This document shows, piece after piece, positions 23,009 to 33,918 of a DNA stretch of 64,000 nucleotides. The notes beneath the pieces are model-generated. The model saw only the letters and a program-made list of their open reading frames with translations. It ran no database searches and was not told the DNA's origin. The translations under genes were made by a program, and so were the position numbers. This DNA is from Lyophyllum atratum (lineage: Eukaryota > Basidiomycota > Agaricomycetes > Agaricales > Lyophyllaceae). How positions within the stretch are numbered: position 1 is the stretch's first letter; every line of letters begins with the position of its first letter. Location of the stretch: contig JACGCN010000001.1 of NCBI GenBank assembly GCA_014905825.1, forward strand, positions 744,001 through 808,000. The letters are read 5' to 3'.

Positions 23009-25115
23009 TCAAAGCATGACAATACCGACACCTTTTCCGGGGGCCACACCACCCTCGGAGTTCATACCCGCCAGGGGTGCTGTTCTCCAGTTGTAAAGAT
23101 AAAAGTTCAAGATCCCATCGCCAAGGCCGAACTGCGACAGAATCAGCTACAGACTACGGACAAATGGTGTCAATAAACGTACCTTGAGATCTTGCAGAAT
23201 TGAAACGTTGTCCATCAGTGTCAGTGCATTGAATACGTCAAACTTCGCCTCATGAGCTACGACGAGGGCATCCCCGATTACGCACTCTAGCCGTTTCTTG
23301 AGCTGGCCACTTTCCTCGGCACCATCAATAAAAGCCGTCTCGCTAGCGTAATAGAACAGGTATGCAGCTTCGAGGACCGGGTTCTTGGTGTTGTGGATGA
23401 CCGTCGAAGGCAGGGAATAGAAGGAGAAAAAGTCTGTGATCTTATGGGTTTGTGGATCCTGTGATTAACCTGATCAGCCAAAGTATAATGTTGTTAATGG
23501 GGGCAAAATCACCTCAACGACATAGGTCCACGTAACCTGCCCTACCCTCCTGCCGGGCCCTCCATCGCCCACGGCTCCTGTTCCGACTCCGCTCATGAAC
23601 TGGTGCCTCACCTCGTCCACGCTGAATACCGGGGCCATCTCAAACCGCTTCATGTACCGCGTAAACAGGTCGGCCACCTGCAGTACGTCCTTCTCCTCCA
23701 TCTCTCGTAGACCCGGCGTGATAGATACACTGGGGACCTTGTTGATACGGATCATCCGTGCGAGGGTCATACTACGGGGAACATAACAGAATTTGATGTC
23801 AACTAATTTTGCGACATTGAGCAGACGATGGTTATATCTATTCACGCAAGGGATGAGATTTTTCTTTCAGTAGCACATATTAATGCTGGGAACTTACCGG
23901 CACACGGAGACGGGTGTGGGTATGACTACTCCTGCGGTATAGATGGCCTGGAAAGTACCCATCAAGTGAACTTGTCGCGTCACTTCCTTGATCAACACGG
24001 GAGCTAGACGCTTCGACCGTAGTTTTTTGTGTACGCATAGATAATTAATTTCGGCGGCAGGGAATAGGCTGTGAAACAGGGTATTCAGGATAATTTACTT
24101 CCGCCCACGAAGTTCACACTTACTGCCCGCGCACACGCAAGTTCATAGGGATGCCGGAGATGAACGCCACCAGTTTCTTGTTGGACGACACGCGGACACC
24201 GACATGCCACTCCTTGTGATATCCTGGAGGCTTTAATGCCCTGTTGATGAAGAACGTTAAGATTCGTATAGGCTATACGAGTAAATGATCGAGAATATAC
24301 CATTGCAGGAATTCTGAACTATACTGGAACCTAAACGACGCATCGTCGTCCTCGACATAGTTCAATGACAGCAGATCGTAAACTTCCTTGTTCTGTGCAG
24401 GCAACCATAAGAGATCGCAAGAAACTAGACAGGAATTGGATCAAATACTTGCCTGATTGGGGTCATCAAGATCTAAGGTTGACCACTCAAAGTCTTTCGG
24501 CAAGGGGTAGGGCTCTTGACGAACTTCCTCCCGGGGTCTCGACGGCTCGATGTAACCATCGTCGAGCGGTGGACCCTCGCCTGCAGGTAGACCGCTGTCA
24601 AGCACGCATGCAAACTTTACCTTGACACGAACTCACCCAGCTGTGGTACAGGTTGTGTAGCCCAAAACTTTGAAGGACGTCGAAAGTGAGTAAACATATG
24701 GCCAGCACAATCAATCATGAAACGCATGCACCTTGTGCGCACCCATGTCCTTCCTATTGATACCCCCGAGGCCAGCCTTTCCCTTAACCACGTCCATTAT
24801 CTTCAGCTGCTCTAACGCGTCTCTGACGTTGTACTGATCTGCATCAGCAGAGCCCGCAGCGCCCTCTGCCTTGACCTTATCCAAAACATGATCGACTAGC
24901 TCCTGGGGGATTTCAGAGTTCCCGCGCAGGGCGCCCAAGGCTCTAGAAACTTTTGATCTCTTCTTTTTCTTTTTCTTCTGCGTGGATGTCGAGGCAGAGG
25001 AGATATCGGTGGCGTCGATCTCGGATGCAGATGAAAGTTCCCCTTCGTGATCTAAGTCTTCTGAAGGGCCTAAAATTTCTTCAGCCCTCTCCTTTTGTTT
25101 TTGTGAGGAAGACAT
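23009..25115 (-). CDS. nmt1: Glycylpeptide N-tetradecanoyltransferase (N-myristoyltransferase)
   Basis: Transfers myristate from myristoyl-CoA to N-terminal glycine of client proteins. Start at 25115 ([15 protein letters not shown]). A ribosome-targeting-type polylysine stretch follows (KKKKKKRSK, about 24950), then KFWATQPVP and [47 protein letters not shown] and [20 protein letters not shown]. Then come [40 protein letters not shown] and [20 protein letters not shown]. The C-terminus is [20 protein letters not shown] plus GVGIVML, the usual end whose carboxylate is catalytic. Several introns. It sits between two inverted hsp20 genes. Confidence 0.94.
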
Positions 25116-25329
25116 AAGGAAGCCAGCGGAGGAGAGCAAGTAAGAGCAAAAGCGCGATGCCGACGTGCACAAGTCGTCAGTTGTTGATGTCTGTTATCAT
25201 TGGAAGCTCCTTCATGATCAATGGAATTTGGCAAGCAGGAGAAAAGAGCGTAGCATTCAAATACAGGGACGTTGAATATATAATACAAGCGTTTCTTTTA
25301 CATCTTCGGATTCAATCTGTACTCTCAGC

Positions 25330-25899
25330 CTACGAAATGTTGATCTTCTTGGGCGCCGCCTCGGGGCTTGATTTAGGGAATGTGACCTTGAGCACGCCGT
25401 TGTCCATGTTTGCTTTAATCTGATCCTCCTAGAAATAATGGTCAGCAGAAGAGGGTGTTGAAAGATGTCCAGTTCGTACCTTGACGCCCTCAGGGAGTTG
25501 CAGTGTCCGCGAGAATTTTCCGTACCTCCTCTCACGAACAGCGTAACCGTTTTCATCTTTGTCCTCCTCCTTCTTGCTCTCTCCGGTGACAGTCAAGCGA
25601 CCATTGTGAACATCGATGTTCACATCGTCCTTCTTCAACCCAGGCAACTCGAATGTCGCCGTGACTTGATTCTTCTCGGGATCCTCGTGTAGATCCATCC
25701 TGTACTTTGATATTAGCTTCGAGAGGAACTAGCACACAAGCACCAGTTGGTTGTACCTTGGTTTGATAGGGCGGACAGCGCCAGATTCACCTTCATTCTG
25801 GTTGCGACGTTGAAGCTGGCCTTGGCCGCCACGAGGGGCGACGGCCTCGTCGAGAAGGCGATCGAAATCGTAGAAAGGTTCGTAGTAGAAGACAGACAT
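25330..25899 (-). CDS. Small heat-shock protein (Hsp20/alpha-crystallin), copy 2
   Basis: Paralogue of the copy at 22030. Exons 25899-25757, 25699-25480 and 25428-25330 interrupt the protein at the same two places as copy 1 (before MDLHED and after GVK). It starts MSVFYYEPFYDFDRLLDEAV, has DPEKNQVTATFELPGLKKDD and YGKFSRTLQLPEGVK, and ends with APKKINIS, where INI is the I-x-I motif. Its promoter carries a perfect three-unit heat-shock element (25963-25975) and a TATA-like ATATTTAAG (minus strand, near 25940), so strong heat induction is likely. Confidence 0.93.
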
Positions 25900-25962
25900 T
25901 GGATCAGTGTTTGAGTCTGACTGCTAATGCGACAGCTCTTAAATATCAGCATTGGCAGTGAC

Positions 25963-25975
25963 GAAGTTTCTCGAA
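25963..25975 (-). promoter_or_regulatory. Perfect three-unit heat-shock element
   Basis: GAA-GT-TTC-TC-GAA matches the consensus of three alternating units with 2-nt spacers exactly. It lies 64-76 bp upstream of the copy 2 hsp20 start, in the expected place for Hsf1 binding. Confidence 0.8.
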
Positions 25976-26148
25976 GTCGACAGAACAGACATTTGCGTCA
26001 TTATTGAATTGCTGAATCAGAGGTAGACGTAGGTCGTTCTAGATCTGGAATCGAGTCTGAGATCGCTGAAACACAAGCACAGCCAAATAAGTCCCAGCTG
26101 ACTCAGCTTGTTTGTCGCCGAGTTCAACAGCCTTAGACCCTATCCACC

Positions 26149-27457
26149 ATGAATGGTTCAGTCCAGAACTTGGAGGAGGCGGCCAATATCGCGTCCGAAT
26201 TCATATACAGTAAGCCTTGCCTCATTTTTCTCATGCAAAACACCGTTGACATCGGTCAAAGGTCTCGATAATCTGCCTCACGAGGTCAATCACATCTTGC
26301 AGGAGATCAAGGTGAAAGAGACCAGGGCCCAAGGTGCGTCATTAACTTGATACTTTCCACAAAGGTGCTAATACGAATCTCAGAGCTCCAACAAGACATC
26401 GACAAGGACACCGCAAAGTACATCCGCCACTCCATCCGAGCTTCAGCTTCTGTCCCCTCTTCACCATCCTCGCGCGCCCCATCTCCTAAATCTACACTCA
26501 TTCCGGCTAAGATTGAAGCAGCGTATGCCGAGATCAACCAGCTTTCTGCAGAGAAATGCAACCTAGCCCAAACTCTCATCGACCTCGTAACCCGCACGCG
26601 CGCTCGACTTGATTCGGACCTTACCAAAGTCCGGATCTTACAGGGGGAAACAGTCGACTACGCCTCGGCTCTTGGTAGTTCACTCACTGTGGTACCAGGG
26701 CTTGGAATCGCCGGCCTCTCCGAGAGAAACCCTGCAGCGCAAGTTGCTGATAGCCTGCGGAATGCCCTGACATCTACTCCGACCATTCCTGATCTCAGAC
26801 AGACACCTGTCCCCTCTTCAGCTGCTTCGTTAAGCTCGACGGCCGTTGGCCCTGCTCAGAAAAGTCGGTTCATCTTTCATCTTCCTCTACTGTCGCTAAT
26901 TATTGATCCTATAAATAGAACGACGTCTCGCGGCATCCTCTATCAAACTTGCCTCCGCAACTCCTACCAAGCACAGATCCGCGTCCCCTACCACTACCGC
27001 GCCCCTCACGACATCCCACCAACGCGTGGCCTCACGTCTTTCTCGACAGACTATCACGCGTCACGACACGGACATGGATGAGGGCGATGATGACGCCGAG
27101 GGTGACGATGGTGAGGGTGACGATGAGCGGTTATATTGCTTCTGCCAAAAGCAGAGCTACGGCGATGTAAGCTTACCCACCTGGCCTTCTATGTTTCATT
27201 TCCGAATACTGACAAATCAAATGCACTAGATGATTGCATGCGACAACGAAGGTGGCTGCCCTTTCGAATGGGTAGGTATATTCTTGATCATCGTCAGTTT
27301 CCTGAAGCTCATATGTCTACAGTTCCACTTGTCCTGCGTGGGCATGAAGCAGCCGACTCCAGAGAAATGGTATTGCTCTGTATGTCTACCAAGCATGGTG
27401 GGTACTACGAAGAAGACCCCTGCACCTTCTGTTGGAAGGAAGGGAAGGAAGAAATAG
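26149..27457 (+). CDS. ING-family PHD-finger protein (Yng/Png-like chromatin reader)
   Basis: Reader subunit of a histone acetyltransferase or deacetylase complex. The N-terminal ING domain, split by introns, reads SLDNLPHEVNHILQEIKVKE, QQDIDKDTAKYIRHSI and AEINQLSAEKCNLAQTLIDL. A Ser/Pro/Ala-rich linker and an acidic stretch (DMDEGDDDAEGDDGEGDDE) lead to the PHD finger: LYCFCQKQSYGDMIACDNEG, then CPFEWFHLSCVGM and EKWYCSVC. The Tyr of LYCFC and the Trp of FEWFH are the aromatic residues that bind H3K4me3 in the family. A basic tail (GRKGRKK) ends at 27457. Which ING paralogue it is cannot be decided by eye. Confidence 0.92.
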
Positions 27458-27729
27458 ACCATATATACCCTACTCCTTGTTGCCTACCGTCAATGTATTT
27501 ATACCTCGGATTCAGATGTATTTCATAGTAATTTCGATGCTTCACAAGCTTGTGTTACCGTAGTTCATCGTGAATTCGATTGGAAGTCACTGGAGGTGAC
27601 GTTTTCGTTGGTAGAAATCACCCATGCCCAACCAATTCAAAGGTAAAGAGTCATTCTATGTGTATAGATGTAAGGGATAATGTACAGCATCATGCTCTCT
27701 GATGTTACGCCAGACTACTCTGGTTGTCC

Positions 27730-29308
27730 TCAATCACTGTCAATCATAATAACATCGTCATCGTCTACCCCCCAGTCTGGTGAAGGGCTCCTCTGTTTCT
27801 CTTCCTCTTTCTTACTATCCCGGCGGGGAATTCTTGGGATGCGCGCACCTCCTGCCCCCACAGGACCCAAGTCTCGTGGAACATTTCTTGCACCGAGAGT
27901 TTGGCTGGTTCCACCCCACGATGTTGCAGGTGTCGTTGCAGGTGGGTTCTCCCTTTCCTTGCCCTTCGAGGAAGAGGGTAGTGACGGGGCGTTGCGCCCG
28001 CTCAGCGTGTTACCAGAACCCGCGAACGTAGGAGGGCTCTGATTTGAGCCAGACAAGTGAGTATTTTGAGAGAGGAACCAGTATCTGAGTAGTTACCTGA
28101 GGCGAGATCTCCGGAGACCCGGGCGAGGCAACTGTGGGTGGAGTATAGGGTGGTATATTGAAGCCGAAGAATAGCTGTCCAAAAGGAAGGTTCAGAGCCG
28201 CTGGTACTTTCTGTTCTGATTCGAATGTGGTGTTTGAAACTATCCGATGCTGACTGTATCGCAGGAGTTTGAGCTCTAGCCAAGACGCAGAGCTGTAAGG
28301 GAAGTGCGACTCACTCGGTTCGAATAATCTTGCTACCCTCCGCTATTTGCTCAGCCTTACGATGACTGATCCCCTTTCCCTTTGTCTTCCGCCCACCCAA
28401 TGTCTCTCCCTTCCCTTTGAAGCTCTCCCACACATCACCGTCTTTACTAACTGTTGGGACGACAGTACTAGCCCCTGCAAATCCACCGCTCAGTGACGAT
28501 CCAGGGCGTGACGAACCGGGCGAGGACGAATTAAGGTCTATCTTTAGCTTGTCGGCCATGGTAGCGGGTGGGGGGGCCTTCGGCCGTTCTGGCTCGACGT
28601 AACCTAGCGGTGCCGCGAAATCAACTTCAAGATCCGTGTCGAGGATACTAATGCCTTCTCCGCCTGGATTTGTCTCCATGACAAGAAGTCCGAATACGAT
28701 CGAGTTGTAGCAGATCTCGATGATGTCGCCTTGGGTGAGAGAAGAAAAGTTCCGGAGAGCTTGTTCGAGACTGAACATTGTTTGATCAAATGAGCTATTA
28801 AGTGATTGTTACTTCGCGAGACACTCACACAGCTTTGTGGTCCGAAATTTCCAAGAAGTGTACAGATTGGGCTTGGAGTTTGACGAGTTTGCCTTTGGGT
28901 AGCTCCGCGCCCGTGATTCGGATTGGATCACCTTCATTGAGGCGAAGAGTCTTCATCATCCAATATGGCAAATGGACGACGCCTTCCTCGGCGATGAATT
29001 CAAGAACACCAGCATGCGTAGAGGCCGCTGGATTGGTGGGGTTCCGTAGCTGAAACATCCACGGAGATTCCAAATCGAGATTTGTTAGATTTGCCAGCGC
29101 AGATGGGGGCATGATAACTAGGGGCAAGTTAATGAAAGAGTCCATGTGGCGTGTTATGATGACGCGTACTCTTTCCTCCGTAGGAGACGTTCTCTCGCTC
29201 TCTCCCTGGGAGCATCGCGACACTGTATGCCTTCAGGTATTCGTCATACGATCTGGCGGGAGGGCGGCCCATCCTGGGGCCAAAGCCAGCAGGGAAGTTC
29301 CTGGCCAT
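27730..29308 (-). CDS. ufd1: Ufd1, Cdc48/p97 cofactor for ubiquitylated substrates
   Basis: With Npl4 it recruits Cdc48 to ubiquitylated proteins (ERAD and other pathways). The chosen start at 29308 gives FPAGFGPRMGRPPARSYDEY, then LKAYSVAMLPGRERENVSYG and, after an intron, IIMPPSALANLTNL. The double-psi barrel continues with FIAEEGVVHLPYWMMKTLRL, GDPIRITGAELPKGKLVKLQ and SLTQGDIIEICYNS, ending near ISILDTDLEVDFAAPLGYVE. The tail is Ser/Pro-rich with an FGFNIPPYTPP motif and an acidic end (DDDDVIMIDSD). A further upstream exon (FGNPNAPGGLLAQLAQG around 29340-29400) may belong to the N-terminus, so the start is less certain than the identity. Confidence 0.9.
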
Positions 29309-29596
29309 ATCGGTGTGAGATTCAAAGGACGTGCAGGGTGAGATAATGGGCCATTACCCTTGTGCTAGCTGGGCGAGAAGGCCACCTGGCGCATTAGGAT
29401 TGCCAAACTACAAGGATAAGTATCAGTATCGGTTGGCATCCTTGAAAGCAATACACACGAAGTCCATGTCTTGGTGAGTAGAGACAAGAGTCGATGTTAG
29501 TTCAGGCAAGTACGCAAGCGTGAAGTCACGCTGTGACATCACGTAGTGCCGCTTTTGCTCGACGCGTCGATTGAATAATATTTCATCGCCATCGCC

Positions 29597-31633
29597 ATGT
29601 CCTCTACGAAGCCAACCCAGGGCCAGCAGGGCATCACCAAAACCCTCACGGGCGCAAATGCCGCCTTCAATGACAAGGTAATCCCCTGCTATACTCGTCA
29701 TTGATCTCAGGTTCACGAGATATCTAGGGCAAACCGATGGAGCTGCGACTGTCTAACATGGTGGCGGCAAAGGGTGCGTAGAATATCATGGACCCGTCCC
29801 GTTCCATTGGAATGACTTATATCTACTTAGCGATCAGCAATGCCGTGCGCACATCTCTGGGACCAAGAGGAATGGATAAGATGGTGTGGTATCCCTAACA
29901 TCAATCGTGAACGTCCCTCATCTTGCCTCAGATCCAAACATCGAAGGGAGAGGTGATCATCACAAACGATGGTGCAACGATCCTCAAAAGCATTCAGGCT
30001 CTGCATCCAGCTGCCAAAATGGCAAGTCCTTTTCCAGCCTTATGCAGCGTAAACTAATCCCCGATCAGCTTGTTGACCTGTCCGCTGCGCAAGACATCGA
30101 GGCGGGTGATGGAACAACATCCGTTGTTGTTCTGGCTGGAAGCTTATTGGGCGCCGCAGAGAAGATGCTGCAAAAGGGAATGCATCCGACCATCATTGCC
30201 GAAGCTTTCCTCAAGGCATCAGTGAAGGCTGTTGAGTACCTTACGGAAATGTCGACCCCAGTGGATCTGAGCGATAATGCAAGCTTGCTGCGCGCTGCAA
30301 GCACATCCTTAAACTCAAAGGTCAGCACCACTGTACCCATGACATCCCTACATTCTCTGAGCTAGTTCCAAGATCGTATCCCAATATTCCTCCACATTGG
30401 CGCCCATCGCGGTCGCCGCCGTCACCCGCCTTGTTACACCTAGCTCTTCCAACGTTGATCTCAGAGATATCCGTGTTGTGAAGAAGGTCGGCGGAACGAT
30501 CGAAGACACCGAGCTTGTCGACGGCGTTGTGCTGAAGCAAAATGTTGTAACGTCTGCCGGTGGCCCGACGCGTATGGAGAAGGCGAAGATCGCGATCATC
30601 CAGTTCCAACTCAGTGCTCCCAAACCTGACGTATGTTTCTCTCGATTCCCTGCCTTCGTTTCGTCTTATCAAGTATCTGTAGATGGACAACACAGTCGTG
30701 ATCAATGATTATCGTCAGATGGACAAGGTCATCAAAGAGGGCCGCCAATACCTCCTCAACCTCTGCAAGAAGATAAAAAAAGCGAACTGCAACGTTCTCC
30801 TGATCCAAAAGTCCATCCTCCGTGATGCCATCGACGAGACCGCTCTCAACTTCCTGAAGCGTCTCAACATCCTCGTCGTCAAAGATGTCGAACGCGACGA
30901 GATTGAGTTCTTGTCAAAGAGCTTCGGATCCAAACCCGTCGCTGATATCGATGCCTTCACGGAAGATAAGTTGGGATATGCAGACTTGGTGGAAGAGGAC
31001 ACGCGGTCTGGAGCGAAGGTTGTAAGGATCACGGGCGTAAAGAACAGGGGGAGGACTGTTAGCATTCTTGCCATGGGTAGCAACAACCTCGTCGTGGAAG
31101 AGTGCGAACGCAGTCTTCACGATGCCCTCTGTGTCGTACGGTGTCTCGTGAAGAAGCGGTGGGCCCTGCTTATGTGTCATGTCTGTTACTTGGATACTGA
31201 CTTACATTGGCTACTACCAGTGCACTGATTGGCGGTGGTGGCGCTCCCGAGATCCATGTATCACGCCTCCTTTCGCAGCACTCACAATCCCTCAAGGGTA
31301 TGGAAGCTTACTGCTTCCAGGCCTACGCCGACGCACTTGAGGTCATCCCTGTGACGCTGGCAGAAAACGCAGGTCTCAACCCCATCGCGATTGTCACCGA
31401 ACTCCGAAACCGACACGCACTGGGCGAACGGAACGCTGGGATCAACGTTCGCAAGGTCTGTATCTCATAACCTCAATGCCTACTGTACTGATGTGTTGCA
31501 TCAGGGATTGATATCGAATATCTTGGAGGAAGACGTTGTGCAACCGCTTCTCGTGACGACGAGCGCCATTGAGCTCGCTACCGAGACTGTTTGCCTATTG
31601 TTGAAGATTGATGACTACGTACAAGCGCGATAG
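29597..31633 (+). CDS. cct4: T-complex protein 1 subunit delta (Cct4)
   Basis: Subunit of the eight-membered cytosolic chaperonin TRiC/CCT that folds actin and tubulin. Short first exons from 29597 ([12 protein letters not shown]) lead to [17 protein letters not shown]. The ATP-binding segments are [20 protein letters not shown] and [20 protein letters not shown]. The apical domain runs from [20 protein letters not shown] through [20 protein letters not shown]. The C-terminal equatorial part has GNNL-type [28 protein letters not shown] and [17 protein letters not shown], ending DDYVQAR at 31633. About nine exons. It is divergent from ufd1, with about 290 bp between starts. Confidence 0.95.
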
Positions 31634-32124
31634 ACAAATGAGAGTGGCATACTGTACTTATCTACATTTAAATGCGAATTTTTGACATACACTGGCAGCG
31701 TCTAGACTAGAACTGCCACTCCACCAGTAACCGTGATGTTAAGCCTGGTGAGGATGTGATCAGTATGACCAGTGTCGGACGACTCGTGGTGAACGTGAGG
31801 CTACTGTATTGAATCGGACATGTCTACCTGGATAGGCAAGGTCCATGTCGAGGCTAAGTCACAAGTAATAACTACACCTTGGTACTATCCTATTCGTACG
31901 GACGGGACTCCAGACGAGGCAGCATTCTGGGCGCATCGTACACAACTCATGAGTATCTTAAGAGCTGATCACACAAGGGAGCGGTGAGTTGTGTTCTTTT
32001 ATATGGGCGCGTGATGCTACAATGCTTAATATGATCTTCTAAGTTATGATGAACGTGGAGAGAGGCGAAGGATGGCAAGATGAACAATAAATATCAAGCA
32101 GGCCAAAAAGGCTATCAGATCCTG
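31634..32124. other. Convergent intergenic region, cct4 / mitochondrial carrier
   Basis: About 490 bp. Expected to contain both 3' UTRs. I looked for tRNA-like and repeat sequence and saw none. Confidence 0.5.
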
Positions 32125-33688
32125 TTATTGCTCCGGATGGCGTGGTAGATTGTCAATATAGTTTGCGACGAGGTCAAACAGTGTCCACAGCAGACCATGG
32201 GTCGTGATGCTACGCAGGGCACTGACGCCTAGACCTCGGTATATTCGAGCGATGCCCATGAGCAAGGGTTTCGGAGCGTTGGGGTCGGGACCTGTATAGA
32301 GATTCTTAGCCTTAGGATGTGGAGAAGTAGGAGTGGTGTCGCTTTCACCTCGGATTAGACGGTGCAAAGTCTCGAAAACACCACGATACCGGTCGCCCGC
32401 GAGGGAACGCTGCTGGACCTTGGTCTTCACCCTTGGGTCCATATCAGAAAAATGCTCAAGTAGAACATACAACGAATTATATTTACACGTCCAGGGGATA
32501 TATGAGGGCCCATGAGGTCACCTGCGACTTGTCAGGATGATGCGGACGCGGATGAGGAAACGGACAATACCCCCGCCAATGATCCGCAAAAGAAAGGCAC
32601 CACCGACGGGTGTATGGGTAACCATGGTGGAGTTGGGCCCTGTTCCCCTGATCTCTTCCGCCCGAGAAGATGCCGCATGCCGTCATATTCCAGGAAATAG
32701 AGTGCTGTGCCCGTTGTATCCCTAACTGAACATACAATGAGATGCGAGCACGTTAAACGGACAAAATGAATGACACCCACGAAAATGTAGACGAAAACCA
32801 GTATAGAGACCTGCTAGCCCGTTGGTCTTGAATATTTCCTTGACAGCTTGAATTGTGCCCGGCGGCTTCACAAGATGAACCCCCTTGCTCGCAGCGATGG
32901 TGTACTCGAGCTGCCGTCGTATCTAGAAGGACATTTGAGCCAACATAGGTATACCGTGGCAAGGATATTGACCTTGACAAGTTCGAATGCTACATACGGA
33001 GTTAAGACGTGTTCTTGACAAGAAACGAGAGGGACGCACGGGCACTCGTGAACGAGATCAGCGCCCCAGACATGGCACCACTGAAACCGCCAGTGAGGGC
33101 AACGTCGAGTATACTATTACGACACAGGATATTATGGTTGCGGAAGTGTTCTTTAGTACGGTTATATATGGTGAAACTCGCAGCGCCTGGAATTAAGGTG
33201 GTTTAGAACATGCCTGGATGCAACATGCCACATGCAACACGTACGAACAAATGAAATTGTCATGAGGGGTATCCAGAGTCCACGGTAGAAGCCCATAATG
33301 CCCTCTTCGCGGTATACAAGCCCGGCCAGGCTTGGAATGCTGATCGGCGTTTTCGTCGTCTGAAGTCTGGACTTGAGAGAGTCCAGCTGGTGGGTGGCAT
33401 GAGATAATCTGAACCTATGGAGATCCTTGGGATGTAAGTAGAAGGACTCACAGGGTAGCCAGCGAAAGTGGAGATGTAACTAGCCGAGAGGGCACATACA
33501 ACAGCCTTGTTGCCTGTTACACCGAAGGACTGTTTAGGGAATTCGAATAGCATGAAAATAGGACATCCATACGTCGAAGAGCATCGTTGAAAGAAGCCGG
33601 GTCATACAGAGGGTTAGATGTCCTGTTAGGTTCGCGTCAGTGAGACAGGTTGTAGGTATAGCACATAAAACTACCTTTTTCCATCCAT
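32125..33688 (-). CDS. Mitochondrial carrier (SLC25) family protein
   Basis: Inner-membrane solute carrier. The start at 33688 (MDGKR) and a 59-nt second intron join TSNPLYDPASFNDALRR to NKAVVCALSASYISTFAGYP. Two copies of the carrier signature P-x-D-x-x-K/R are visible across splice junctions: YPLDSLKSRLQTT and YPLDVVKTKVQQRSL. The second repeat holds GVHLVKPPGTIQAVKEIFKT and GLAGLYTGFRLHFLRDTTGT, then ALYFLEYDGMRHLLG, and the last one has GIARIYRGLGVSALRSITTH. About eight exons, several under 100 bp. The RDTTGTALYFLEYDG block resembles carnitine-type and yeast Ymc-type carriers, but the substrate cannot be assigned from sequence alone. Confidence 0.85.
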
Positions 33689-33918
33689 AGAGCTCGGTTA
33701 CTGGGCTGGCCGAAGGTCCAGCTCCGTGCACTTGCACGACAGATCAGCGTTGATTCCGACTGGTAAATGCAGGGGACAGAGAATTGAAAATGAAGAAATG
33801 TGGAAAGCGGATAACTGACAAGGGAGCAAACGCGCTCGGGTCACTTGACCAATGAAATATCGCTTCCGCGGACATGTGCACATCAATAAAAACTTGCATT
33901 TCCCTATATACGTCCTAT

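Noticed and set aside
29160..29220. Apparent frameshift in ufd1 at MLPGRERE/NVSYGGK
   Set aside because: Rereading the strand carefully showed the frame is intact; the impression was a transcription slip.
33530..33620. Apparent phase problem in the mitochondrial carrier N-terminus
   Set aside because: Using the downstream acceptor (TGTAACAG) gives a normal 59-nt intron and the correct frame.
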